Assembly (NCBI GenBank): GCA_028339975.1
Contig: JAOLDG010000005.1
Span: 1-64,000, forward strand
Source of the DNA: Hyphomicrobiales bacterium
GTDB lineage: Bacteria > Pseudomonadota > Alphaproteobacteria > MED-G09
Length of the DNA stretch: 64,000 bases
Direction: 5' to 3'
Shown here: positions 54,405-62,840 of the stretch, in pieces
Layout of the letters: each line of letters begins with the position of its first letter
Position numbering within the stretch: position 1 is the first letter of the stretch
Position numbers and translations under genes: made by a program
Notes under the pieces: model-generated
Seen by the model: the letters and a program-made list of their open reading frames with translations, nothing else
Told to the model about the DNA's origin: nothing
The model's database searches: none

Positions 54405-54821
54405 ATGTTTTTTCGATTATTTTTTAGTTTAATTTTTCTGCTTAACATATCTCTTATTTCGGGTTGCGGAAGTGAATTATCTGATGTTCTGGGGACTAAT
54501 AAAATGCCTCCAGATGAATTTACAATTCTTACAAAACCTCCATTGATAGTTCCTCCTGAGTACAACTTAAGACCCCCCGCTGAAGGTGAAATAAGACCTA
54601 ATGCTCAACAACCTAACAGACAGCTACAGTCAATTTTATTTGGTCAAAATCAAACAGACGACTTCAGTCCTTCGGAAGTTAGCTTAATGACAGGTTCAGA
54701 CGTTGCCGAGGCAATACCGAATATTAAAGAGGTTTTAGACTCAGAAATGAGGGACGTTGAAGAGGTTAGCCCAAATCTTGAAAGCCAAGTTTTAAATTCG
54801 ACTTCAAAAGTTTTAAAGTAA
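54405..54821 (+). CDS. DUF3035-like (BamF-type) outer-membrane lipoprotein
   Basis: A 138-residue lipoprotein. The signal peptide ends with the lipobox LISGC near residue 21, and the mature part holds MPPDEFTILTKPPLIVPPEY near 40 and LRPPAEGEIRPN near 60. This 'PDEF.v....PL.vPPe..LRPP' pattern is the alphaproteobacterial DUF3035 family, described in some species as BamF, an accessory of the outer-membrane BAM complex. The remainder is low-complexity and acidic. It follows lspA by ten bases, as often seen in this class. Confidence 0.72.
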   Translation: MFFRLFFSLIFLLNISLISGCGSELSDVLGTNKMPPDEFTILTKPPLIVPPEYNLRPPAEGEIRPNAQQPNRQLQSILFGQNQTDDFSPSEVSLMTGSDVAEAIPNIKEVLDSEMRDVEEVSPNLESQVLNSTSKVLK

Positions 54822-54822
54822 G

Positions 54823-55770
54823 CTAACTCTTATTCGAAGATAAAAAACTTTCTACTTCTAGGGCGGCCATACAACCCATTCCTGCGGCTGTTACAGCCTG
54901 ACGATATTTATCATCAGTTACATCACCAGCAGCAAAAACACCTATCGATGATGTTTTTGTTGAATCTGGTTCAGTTATTATATAGCCAGTATCTGTAATA
55001 TTTAACTTATCTTTAAATATCTTTGAAGAAGGACTATGTCCTATTGCTATAAACACCCCATCTGCATCGAGATTAATCTCTTCATCATTTTTTATATTTT
55101 TTACAATTATCTTTTCTACACTTGGAGGGCTATCACTACCTAGGATTTCTTTAATCTCTGAATCCCATATCACATTAATTTTTGGATGATCAAATAGTTT
55201 CTTCTGGAGTATTTTTTCAGCTCTTAATTCATCCCTTCTATGAATAAGTGTTACTTCTGAAGCAAAATTTGTTAAAAATAGAGCTTCTTCTACCGCGGTA
55301 TTTCCGCCTCCTACAACAACAACTTTTTTTTCTTTATAGAAAAAACCATCACATGTTGCACAAGCTGATACTCCATAGCCTTTAAATTTATTTTCAGACT
55401 CTAAGCCAAGCCATTTAGCCTGAGCACCGGTAGATATTATTAAAGAGTCACAGGAGTATTTCTTTTCAGAATCAGAAGTTAAAATAAATGGCCTTTTTGA
55501 TAAGTCGACATCAATTATTGTATCTAGGATAATTTTAGTACCTACTTTTTCAGCTTGCTCACGCATTTGCTCCATTAACCAAGGACCTTGGATAACATCA
55601 GAATATCCTGGGTAATTTTCTACATCTGTAGTAATTGTCATTTGGCCTCCAGGCTCAATTCCTGTAAGCAAAACTGGCTCTAACATAGCTCTTGATGCAT
55701 ATATAGCAGCTGTATATCCTGCAGGACCAGAACCAAGTATTAAAACTTTTGAATGAATAGTATCTGACAT
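54823..55770 (-). CDS. trxB: Thioredoxin reductase
   Basis: A 315-residue FAD/NADPH flavoenzyme that reduces thioredoxin. It shows LILGSGPAGYTAAIYASRA near residue 10, the redox pair CATCDG near 137, the NADPH site VVVVGGGNTAVEEALFL near 150 with the adjacent HRRDELRA, and the FAD segment GVFAAGDVTDDKYRQAVTAA near 276. The length is typical. It lies convergent to the lipoprotein gene with one base between stops. Confidence 0.95.
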   Translation of the reverse strand: MSDTIHSKVLILGSGPAGYTAAIYASRAMLEPVLLTGIEPGGQMTITTDVENYPGYSDVIQGPWLMEQMREQAEKVGTKIILDTIIDVDLSKRPFILTSDSEKKYSCDSLIISTGAQAKWLGLESENKFKGYGVSACATCDGFFYKEKKVVVVGGGNTAVEEALFLTNFASEVTLIHRRDELRAEKILQKKLFDHPKINVIWDSEIKEILGSDSPPSVEKIIVKNIKNDEEINLDADGVFIAIGHSPSSKIFKDKLNITDTGYIITEPDSTKTSSIGVFAAGDVTDDKYRQAVTAAGMGCMAALEVESFLSSNKS

Positions 55771-55814
55771 ATTTAACTCTCTAAAATTTTTTCTACTATA
55801 AAGGATTCTTAATT

Positions 55815-56768
55815 TTAATTAATACTTTTTAGTGGTGTTTTAATTTTTTTTATATGTTCGGCTATGTATTTTGTAGGATTATTTTTTTTAAAGTCATATA
55901 TTTCAATAGTTTCATCAAATTTTTTTATATATTTTTCATCTTCTAGGGTTGATAAAAAACTACTAATTCTTTTTGATTTGCATTTTAGATTGAAGATATA
56001 GGTCGGTAGATTTGCAATTAGAGTTTCACTAATCATATTGACTGAGTCAGGTGTTACTAATGCAGCATCCGATATCGCAAGGAAGGCGTAATATGGATTT
56101 TCTCCATTACCGTCATAGAAATAGTGTGGCTTACCTTTTATTAAATTTTGTATTCCTAGTATTAATTTTTTTGGAGTCCTTCGCGATGAAGAAATAAGTG
56201 GTGTCCAGCCCAAATCAATCGCCCTAGTAATTGAACTTAAAATATTTAAGCATTCTTTATCAGAAAAATTAAAGGCCTTACTTTTTCCTCCTATCAGCAC
56301 TGATAAATAAGGTTTAGGGATATCTTGGAATTTATTATTCCATTTATTTTTTTCTAGCTCCAAAAGCTCACTCGAAACCCTGCCTGGGGTGAGTAATGTC
56401 GAAATTACATTCTTTCCTTTAATATTGTCATGGTTGGGAGCCCAAACAAGATCAAAATTATTAGTCTTAATTTTAGGATTTTGAAGGTAAACAGTAAAAC
56501 ATCTGCTATTAGAAATTTTTTTAATGTGCTTTATATATGGAATAGTTTTTCGACCAGCTCCTATAATAATTTTTGGAAATGGAGCGGTAATTTTTTTATT
56601 ATTTTTTGGTTTTCCATAAGGTGCTATGATTGATAGCAGCCATGAGGGGTTAATTTTTTTTATTTCATACTTTAGCTTTAACTCTTCTGCAACTCCGATG
56701 CATTGATTTTCGCAACCTTTTAAGCCCGATGAGACTATCCAACAATCAGGTAATGTATTACTAACCAT
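55815..56768 (-). CDS. ELM1/DUF1022-family protein
   Basis: A 317-residue protein of the ELM1-like family, shared by alphaproteobacteria and plant mitochondrial-fission protein ELM1. Visible are CWIVSSGLKGCENQCIGVAE near residue 8, PKIIIGAGRKTIPYIKHI near 64, YLQNPKIKTNNFDLVWAPNHD near 94, PYLSVLIGGKSKAFNF near 152 and DAALVTPDSVNMISET near 232. The fold resembles glycosyltransferase-B enzymes. The bacterial role is unknown. The start lies 59 bases from the divergent Lrp-family gene. Confidence 0.82.
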   Translation of the reverse strand: MVSNTLPDCWIVSSGLKGCENQCIGVAEELKLKYEIKKINPSWLLSIIAPYGKPKNNKKITAPFPKIIIGAGRKTIPYIKHIKKISNSRCFTVYLQNPKIKTNNFDLVWAPNHDNIKGKNVISTLLTPGRVSSELLELEKNKWNNKFQDIPKPYLSVLIGGKSKAFNFSDKECLNILSSITRAIDLGWTPLISSSRRTPKKLILGIQNLIKGKPHYFYDGNGENPYYAFLAISDAALVTPDSVNMISETLIANLPTYIFNLKCKSKRISSFLSTLEDEKYIKKFDETIEIYDFKKNNPTKYIAEHIKKIKTPLKSIN

Positions 56769-56795
56769 TTTAATTTATCCTTGTAATAATCTTGC

Positions 56796-56808
56796 GTGAT
56801 TATATCAC
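56796..56808. promoter_or_regulatory. Perfect inverted repeat before the Lrp-family gene
   Basis: GTGATTATATCAC is a perfect 5-3-5 palindrome, 19 bases before the regulator's ATG and 27 before the divergent ELM1 gene. Lrp/AsnC proteins often bind their own promoters, so autoregulation is plausible. Confidence 0.4.
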
Positions 56809-56827
56809 AATGTATAACATAATTTAT

Positions 56828-57307
56828 ATGAAACGAGATAATTTAGATAATATTGATATGAAGATTCTTTCACTCCTCCAAGAGAATGGGCGAATAACAA
56901 ATGTTGACCTAGCGGATAAAGTTGATTTATCAGCACCTCCGTGTTTACGGCGAGTTAGGTCTCTTGAAAAAAATGGTTTTATTAAAGGGTATCATGCAGA
57001 CCTACAGCCTGAAAAATTAGGTTTTGAGGTAACTGTTTTTGCTATGGTCGGTCTTCATAATCAAGCGGAGCAAGACTTAAAATCATTCGAGGCGAGAGTT
57101 TTATCGCTACCCTATGTTAGAGAATGTCATATGCTTAATGGTGAAATTGATTTTATTTTAAAATGCGTTGCACCTGATCTTTCAACATTTCAAATTTTCT
57201 TGACCAAAGAGCTAACTTCTGCCCCTAATGTTGCTAGCGTTAAAACATCTTTAACCATAAGGCAATCAAAGCAGATGCCTGGTATTCCAATTGATTTAAT
57301 GGATTAG
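56828..57307 (+). CDS. Lrp/AsnC-family transcriptional regulator
   Basis: A 159-residue regulator when started at ATG 56828 (KRDNLDNIDMKILSLLQENG), the usual Lrp N terminus; an upstream TTG at 56792 would run through a palindrome and is less likely. The helix-turn-helix lies at about 19-50 (ITNVDLADKV...PPCLRRVRSLE), followed by GYHADLQPEKLGF and a RAM ligand-binding domain with LPYVRECHMLNGEIDFIL near 93. Such proteins sense amino acids. It ends overlapping the convergent FAD oxidase gene by four bases. Confidence 0.9.
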   Translation: MKRDNLDNIDMKILSLLQENGRITNVDLADKVDLSAPPCLRRVRSLEKNGFIKGYHADLQPEKLGFEVTVFAMVGLHNQAEQDLKSFEARVLSLPYVRECHMLNGEIDFILKCVAPDLSTFQIFLTKELTSAPNVASVKTSLTIRQSKQMPGIPIDLMD

Positions 57308-58710
57308 CAATCAATAATTTTTCCTGGATTCATAATATTTTTTCTATCCATCGATTCCTTAATACCTTTCATGATGATTAATTCATCTTTTTTATATCTT
57401 TTTAGATCCGCTTTTCTTGCAACACCAACTCCATGTTCGGCACTAAAGGATCCCTCAAGCTTCATAGTTAATTTAACTATCTCTCTTCTAATGATCCCTT
57501 CTTTTTTTAGAAAATCTTTTTTATTAAATTTAATTGGTTGGGAGATATTAAAATGAATATTACCGTCCCCAATATGACCAAAAATAACACAACGAGAATT
57601 GGGTATAATTTTATTAATAATAGATATTGCTGTTCTAATAAATTTATCAATAAACTTTATAGGAACAGATATATCATTTTTAATACTTCCACCTTCAGCT
57701 TTCTGAGCTTCAGATATACTTTCTCTCAATTTCCACATTTCGTTAGACTGCCTTATAGAGCCTGCAATGACAGCATCCTCAACTAAATCCGTTTTAATTA
57801 GTTTACCTAGAAGATTTTGTATCTTCTCTTCTTCTTCATTGCTACTTTCTAGTGATGAAAATTCAATTAAAATTATCCATTTAAAATCATTAAATGGAGA
57901 AACTGTACCTGGGATATTTTTTTTTACAAAATTAATTGAAAATTTATTCATTAATTCAAAAGCGGTAAGTGGTGTAGAAATATTTTCTTGAATAAACCTT
58001 AGGACTTTTATAGATTTTTGAGGTGATTTTACCTTTAGAATGCCAGTATATTTTTCTTTCGGAAGAGGAAATACCTTTAATGTTGCAGCAGTTATCACCC
58101 CAAGAGTTCCTTCAGACCCTATAAAGAGGTCTTTCAGCGAATAACCTGTATTATCTTTTATAAGTGTACTTAGGGTATTAATTATCTTTCCTTCTGGAGT
58201 AACAATCTCAAGACCAAGAACTAAATTTCTCGTATTTCCGTAATATAGTACTCCAACACCTCCCGCATTGGTTGATATGTTTCCACCAATTGTACACGTT
58301 CCTTCAGATGCAAGAGATAGAGGAAAAAGCGTGTTATTTTTTTTACATACATTTTGTAATTCTAATAAAGTTAGTCCTGACTCAACTGTTATAGATTTAT
58401 CTAAAGTATTGATTTCTCTAACTTTATTTAGCCTAGTAAGATTTAGAACTATATGATTATCATCAAATGATATTTGTCCTCCTACAAGTCCTGTGTTGCC
58501 ACCTTGACTTATTATCGGAGTATTTGTTGAGTATGCAATTTTTAAAATCTTCGAAACCTCTTTCGTAGACTTTGGTTTTATAATAGCTCCAGCTTTTCCA
58601 GTATAAACTCCCCTCCATTCAATAAGATATTTTGACATCTCGCTCTTATTCAAAATAATATTGTCTGATCCAACTACTCTTATAAGTTTATTTAAAATTT
58701 CTTTATCCAT
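57304..58710 (-). CDS. FAD-linked 2-hydroxyacid dehydrogenase (GlcD/D-lactate dehydrogenase type)
   Basis: A 468-residue FAD enzyme of the vanillyl-alcohol-oxidase fold. The FAD-binding PCMH domain has TPIISQGGNTGLVGGQ near residue 60, LASEGTCTIGGNISTNAGG near 132 and YGNTRNLVLGLEIVTPEG near 157; the C-terminal domain has CVIFGHIGDGNIHFNI near 377 and SFSAEHGVGVARK near 425. These fit D-lactate, D-2-hydroxyglutarate or glycolate dehydrogenases. The substrate cannot be told apart by eye. No GlcE or GlcF partner is adjacent. Start ATG 58710. Confidence 0.88.
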   Translation of the reverse strand: MDKEILNKLIRVVGSDNIILNKSEMSKYLIEWRGVYTGKAGAIIKPKSTKEVSKILKIAYSTNTPIISQGGNTGLVGGQISFDDNHIVLNLTRLNKVREINTLDKSITVESGLTLLELQNVCKKNNTLFPLSLASEGTCTIGGNISTNAGGVGVLYYGNTRNLVLGLEIVTPEGKIINTLSTLIKDNTGYSLKDLFIGSEGTLGVITAATLKVFPLPKEKYTGILKVKSPQKSIKVLRFIQENISTPLTAFELMNKFSINFVKKNIPGTVSPFNDFKWIILIEFSSLESSNEEEEKIQNLLGKLIKTDLVEDAVIAGSIRQSNEMWKLRESISEAQKAEGGSIKNDISVPIKFIDKFIRTAISIINKIIPNSRCVIFGHIGDGNIHFNISQPIKFNKKDFLKKEGIIRREIVKLTMKLEGSFSAEHGVGVARKADLKRYKKDELIIMKGIKESMDRKNIMNPGKIIDC

Positions 58711-58771
58711 ATTTATACAATAGCAATTGCTTTCTTTTTATAAAAGAAAAAGCATTAAGAAATATAAATTA

Positions 58772-59635
58772 ATGTATTATGTGAAACAAATGCTTAGTCA
58801 GATTAAAAATATTTTTTTTGTTACAGATGATATTGAGAAATCAAGTAAGGAGTTTTCTTTGTTTTTTTCTAAAGAAGCATACTTTAAAGGGTTCTCTAAT
58901 CAACTCGGAGTAGAAATTCAAATTTTTAGTATAGGTAATCTTAGTATAAATATAATTAGCTCATTTTGTGAGGGTTTATGGTCTGAAAAAATTTTAAATT
59001 TTAAGAAAAAGCGAAAAGAAGGGTTGTTTGGCTTAGAGCTGATGTCTGACGTAATTATTAATGATTATGAGAATTTAAAAAAACTAGAAATACCCGTTGG
59101 CGAAATTGAAAAAATTACTATTCAGGATTTAAAAGATAATATCTACACCCATAATTCTTTTTCTATTGATGAAAGTTTAGTTTCCAATTTAAATATTACG
59201 GTTAGTGATAATACTAATTTTTCTATAGAAGAAGAAAATCATGATCCTAATACAAATATTAAATCTATCAATCAAGTTGTTATTAAAACAAATAATCCCG
59301 ATGGAATAGTTAACTTATTTGAAAAAAATTTAAAAATACGGTTAGCTCTTGATAAAACTTTTAAGGAGTGGTCTGGACGTATGTTATTTTTCAGAGTTGG
59401 CGGAGTTACTCTGGAGGTTATTGAGGAGGAGGGGTTGAATAATTTAAATGAATACTATGGAATTGGATGGCATTCAGATAATTTTACTGAGTGCTATGAA
59501 GATTTAACCCAAAAAGGATTTAGTTTTTCTGAAATTAGAAAGGGAAGAAAGCCCGGGACATTAGTTTCAACATTAAATGATCCTATATTAGGTATTCCAG
59601 CAATTTTAATAGGTTTAGACGGAGAAATTTCTTGA
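58772..59635 (+). CDS. VOC-superfamily (glyoxalase/dioxygenase-like) protein
   Basis: A 287-residue protein from ATG 58772; ATG 58790 (LSQIKNIFFVTDDIEKS) is an equally good start. Two betaalphabetabetabeta VOC modules are seen: NIFFVTDDIEKSSKEFSLFF near residue 12 and INQVVIKTNNPDGIVNLFEK near 167, the second followed by GRMLFFRVGGVTLEVIEEEG near 203 and IGWHSDNFTECYEDL near 233. Metal ligands cannot be fixed by eye. It overlaps the ABC substrate-binding gene by four bases and so belongs to the importer operon. The function is unknown. Confidence 0.75.
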   Translation: MYYVKQMLSQIKNIFFVTDDIEKSSKEFSLFFSKEAYFKGFSNQLGVEIQIFSIGNLSINIISSFCEGLWSEKILNFKKKRKEGLFGLELMSDVIINDYENLKKLEIPVGEIEKITIQDLKDNIYTHNSFSIDESLVSNLNITVSDNTNFSIEEENHDPNTNIKSINQVVIKTNNPDGIVNLFEKNLKIRLALDKTFKEWSGRMLFFRVGGVTLEVIEEEGLNNLNEYYGIGWHSDNFTECYEDLTQKGFSFSEIRKGRKPGTLVSTLNDPILGIPAILIGLDGEIS

Positions 59636-60627
59636 TAAAAAAAATATTGATAATTTTTATAATTACCCTAAGTGCATGCTCTGAGGAAAATAATATTGAA
59701 AAAGATGACGACGGTCTTGTGAGAGTAACTTTTGCAACTGACTGGAAAGCTCAGGCAGAACAAGGCGGCTTTTATCAAGCTCTAGCCTCAGGACTTTATG
59801 AAGAAAAAGGATTAAATGTTGAGATTATTCAAGGAAACTCTAATGTTAATGTACCAAGATTAATTGCATCAAATTCTGTTGAATTTGGTATAGGGTCTAA
59901 TAGCTTTATACCTTTAAATATGGTTGAAAATAATATTCCTGGGAAAGCGATTATGGCAGTTTTTCAGAAAGACCCTCAAATTATTATGACTCATTCTGAC
60001 TCTAGTATAGAAAATATTAAAGATATGATTGGCCTACCTATAATGATTTCAGATGCAAGTATTGGTGCTTTTTGGCTTTGGCTGAAATCGAAATATGGCT
60101 TTGAAGATAGCCAGATTAGAAAAAAGACTTTTAGCTTGGCCCCTTTTTTAAGCAATAAATCTTCTATTCAACAAGGGTACTTGACCTCAGAGCCATATTT
60201 AGTTGAAAAAGAATTAGGACAGAAGCCTAAAGTATTCCTTCTGTCTGACTATGGGTATCCTAGCTATGGCGCAATGGTATTATCTTCTAACAAGATAATT
60301 GAAAATAACCCAGATATTGTTAGAAGGTTTGTAGAGGCTAGTATAGAGGGTTGGGAGCAATATATTTACGGAGATCCAAGCTTAGGTAACGAGTTAATAT
60401 TATCTGTAAATAATGAAATGAGAGAAGATATTTTACTACAAGCTATTAAAAAAATAAGATATTACGAATTAATCTCGGATGAAGTCTCAAAAGGAAATAA
60501 TATCGGTCAAATGACGAATAAACAGTGGGAAGATTTTTTTAAAATCATGTCTGAAAATGGTGTTTATAAAACCGATCTAAATTGGCAAGAGTCTTTTACA
60601 TTAGAGTTTATTGGTAAGGAAAATTAA
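59632..60627 (+). CDS. NMT1/THI5-like ABC importer substrate-binding lipoprotein
   Basis: A 331-residue periplasmic binding protein with a lipoprotein signal (LSAC near residue 16). The NMT1/THI5 signature is clear: TFATDWKAQAEQGGFYQALA near 33, then GLYEEKGLNVEIIQGN, and SNSVEFGIGSNSF near 83. Family members bind pyrimidine precursors of thiamine (ThiY), riboflavin, taurine or nitrate. The start is TTG 59632, overlapping the VOC gene. ATPase and permease genes follow. No TPP riboswitch precedes this operon, so a thiamine-precursor role is not supported by regulation. Confidence 0.87.
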   Translation: MIKKILIIFIITLSACSEENNIEKDDDGLVRVTFATDWKAQAEQGGFYQALASGLYEEKGLNVEIIQGNSNVNVPRLIASNSVEFGIGSNSFIPLNMVENNIPGKAIMAVFQKDPQIIMTHSDSSIENIKDMIGLPIMISDASIGAFWLWLKSKYGFEDSQIRKKTFSLAPFLSNKSSIQQGYLTSEPYLVEKELGQKPKVFLLSDYGYPSYGAMVLSSNKIIENNPDIVRRFVEASIEGWEQYIYGDPSLGNELILSVNNEMREDILLQAIKKIRYYELISDEVSKGNNIGQMTNKQWEDFFKIMSENGVYKTDLNWQESFTLEFIGKEN

Positions 60628-61349
60628 TGTTAACTTTTAAGGATATTGTTAAGAGCTATGAAGAGGACGTGTTGGGGCCTATTAGCATAGATATTAAAAA
60701 TAAAAGTTTTGTATCAATTATTGGTCCTTCTGGCTCAGGAAAATCGACTTTTTTAAGGTTAGCATCTGGTTTAATAAAACAATCCTCTGGATTGATAGGT
60801 TATAATGATAATCTTAAACCAAAAATGGGATTTGTTTTTCAGGATTCAAATTTACTTCCATGGAGAACTGTCCTTGATAATGTGCTTTTACCATTAGAGC
60901 TAACTAAAGAAGATAAATCTAAATCAATAGAAAAATCTCTTAAATGGATTTCCAGAGTTGGTCTTGGGGGGAAAGAAGATTCTTTTCCAAATGAGTTATC
61001 TGGTGGTCAAAAAATGAGAGTATCTATCGCAAGAGCGATGGTTCAAGAGGGGTCTTTACTTCTTTTAGACGAACCATTTTCTGCATTAGATGAGGTTACC
61101 AGAAGAAGGCTTGAGGATGATCTTTTGGAAATATGGAAAACAAATAATATAACTATTTTATTTGTTACTCATTCTGTAACGCAAGCTGTTTATTTATCAG
61201 AGAGAGTTCTGGTAATGTCATCAGGTCCTGGGGTTATAATTGAGGATTTATTGATTAACAAAAAAATTGATGTTGGCTTTGAAGGTACTCACGAATTCTT
61301 ATCCCAAGTTAAACATTTAACTGATATTCTCAGAAATGAAGGTATTTAA
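60627..61349 (+). CDS. ABC importer ATP-binding protein (SsuB/TauB/ThiZ type)
   Basis: A 240-residue ATPase with Walker A GPSGSGKST near residue 33, Q-loop FVFQDSNLLPW near 71, signature LSGGQKMRVSIARAM near 123, Walker B LLLLDEPFSALDE near 143 and the switch His in FVTHSVTQAVYLSERV near 177. It starts one base inside the upstream stop. The set of binding protein, ATPase and permease forms one complete importer. Confidence 0.93.
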   Translation: MLTFKDIVKSYEEDVLGPISIDIKNKSFVSIIGPSGSGKSTFLRLASGLIKQSSGLIGYNDNLKPKMGFVFQDSNLLPWRTVLDNVLLPLELTKEDKSKSIEKSLKWISRVGLGGKEDSFPNELSGGQKMRVSIARAMVQEGSLLLLDEPFSALDEVTRRRLEDDLLEIWKTNNITILFVTHSVTQAVYLSERVLVMSSGPGVIIEDLLINKKIDVGFEGTHEFLSQVKHLTDILRNEGI

Positions 61350-61351
61350 CA

Positions 61352-62128
61352 ATGTATAGATATCTGTCATTTATAGCCCCTCTATTAACTTTTCTAGTCT
61401 TGCTAATTTTCTGGGAGTTTCTTGTTAATTATAATAAAGTCCCGCTTTATATTTTACCTGCTCCATCAGATATTTTTTTATCTTTAATTGTTAATTATAA
61501 AGATCTTTTCTCGTCAGCCTTTATAACCCTAAGAATTACACTTTTTGCGTTCAGTATTGCATCCTCATTAGCGATATTGTTGGCAATACTATTTTCGCAA
61601 TCAAGGCTTATTGAATTATCACTTTATCCTATTGCTGTGATTTTTCAGGTTACTCCTGTTGTAGCGATTGCGCCTCTTATATTAATATGGGTTGGCTTTG
61701 ATAACGCTGAGTATGCAATATTGATACTTGCAACAATTGTAGCTTTTTTTCCAGTATTGGCTAATACGAACTTAGGAATTAAATCAGTTAATGAAAATCT
61801 CCATGAGCTTTTTAGTTTATATGGTGCGGGGAGATACCAAAGATTGGTTAAGCTTCAAATACCATTTGCACTTCCTTTTATTCTTACCGGAATGAAAACA
61901 TCGATTGGCCTATCTCTTATTGGGACGGTTGTGGCTGAATTTGTTGCAGGCTCTGGAACATCAACTGGATTAGCCTGGAGAATAATCGAGGCGGGAAACA
62001 GACTGGATATAGCAAAGTTATTTGCCGCATTAATATTATTAGTCATCTTAGGGATATTTTTATTTCTTTTAATTTCATATATAGAAAAAATAGTACTTAA
62101 AAGATGGCATGATAGCTCAAATATATAA
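61352..62128 (+). CDS. ABC importer permease (SsuC/TauC/ThiX type)
   Basis: A 258-residue permease with about six membrane helices and the EAA-loop region LHELFSLYGAGRYQRLVKLQ near residue 150, which contacts the ATPase, then LPFILTGMKTSIGLSLIGTV and AEFVAGSGTSTGLAWRI. These features fit the nitrate/sulfonate/taurine/pyrimidine permease class. It starts two bases after the ATPase stop. Confidence 0.92.
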   Translation: MYRYLSFIAPLLTFLVLLIFWEFLVNYNKVPLYILPAPSDIFLSLIVNYKDLFSSAFITLRITLFAFSIASSLAILLAILFSQSRLIELSLYPIAVIFQVTPVVAIAPLILIWVGFDNAEYAILILATIVAFFPVLANTNLGIKSVNENLHELFSLYGAGRYQRLVKLQIPFALPFILTGMKTSIGLSLIGTVVAEFVAGSGTSTGLAWRIIEAGNRLDIAKLFAALILLVILGIFLFLLISYIEKIVLKRWHDSSNI

Positions 62129-62144
62129 TGGGAGAGTCTAAATT

Positions 62145-62840
62145 ATGAATAATATTTTTGGCAAATCGAAAAGTGTTAGTGAAGCTTTAGATACGAGACT
62201 AACTTGTAGAGATTTTTTAGATAAAGAAATTAATAAGGATATTATTTTTAATATCTTAGATAAGGCGAGAAGAGCGCCTTCTGGAGGGAATCTTCAGCCT
62301 TGGAGGGTCTGGGCTGTTTCTGGAGAACCGTTAAAGGAATTTAAACAAGATATTAAAAAAAAAGCGATAGAAAACCCTAGGGGAGAGGGAACTGAATATA
62401 AAATTTACCCTCCCGACCTTAAAAATCCATATGAACAAAGACGAAGAGCTGTTGGGGAAGGTATGTACAATGCTTTAAACATTACTAGAGAGGATAAATC
62501 AGGAAGGATTCAGCAGTTTATGAGGAATTTTGAATTTTTTGGCGCTCCTTCGGCTTTATTTTTTGCTATCGATAGAAATATGCAAGAGGGTCAATGGTCT
62601 GATTTGGGTATGTTTATTCAATCAATTATGCTTTTAGCTAGGGAAGATGGTTTGCATACAGCACCTCAAGAAGCTTGGGCAATATGGCATAAAACTATTG
62701 GTAATTTTTTAGAAATACCTAATGACCTAATGCTCTTTTGTGGAATGGGAATAGGGTATGCTGATCCAGAAAGTCCAATTAACTCCTTTAGGAGTGAAAG
62801 AGAGGAAGTTGAAGGGTTTACTAAATTTATTGGCTTCTAA
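62145..62840 (+). CDS. Nitroreductase-family flavoprotein
   Basis: A 231-residue FMN-dependent oxidoreductase. It shows LDTRLTCRDFLDKEI near residue 16 (FMN phosphate site), ARRAPSGGNLQPWRVWAV near 42, a DLGMFIQSIMLLAREDGL segment near 153 and a C-terminal FCGMGIGYADP near 200. The family reduces quinones, nitro compounds or other conjugated substrates with NAD(P)H. BluB-like flavin destruction is not evident. It lies 16 bases after the permease, so it may modify the imported compound. This link is inferred. Confidence 0.87.
   Translation: MNNIFGKSKSVSEALDTRLTCRDFLDKEINKDIIFNILDKARRAPSGGNLQPWRVWAVSGEPLKEFKQDIKKKAIENPRGEGTEYKIYPPDLKNPYEQRRRAVGEGMYNALNITREDKSGRIQQFMRNFEFFGAPSALFFAIDRNMQEGQWSDLGMFIQSIMLLAREDGLHTAPQEAWAIWHKTIGNFLEIPNDLMLFCGMGIGYADPESPINSFRSEREEVEGFTKFIGF

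Noticed and set aside
56792-56827. Upstream TTG start for the Lrp-family regulator
   Set aside because: It would translate through the GTGATTATATCAC palindrome and adds residues not seen in Lrp proteins. ATG 56828 gives the standard N terminus.
62145-62840. BluB (5,6-dimethylbenzimidazole synthase)
   Set aside because: The protein is a nitroreductase-family member, but no cobalamin genes or riboswitch are near and BluB-specific motifs could not be identified.
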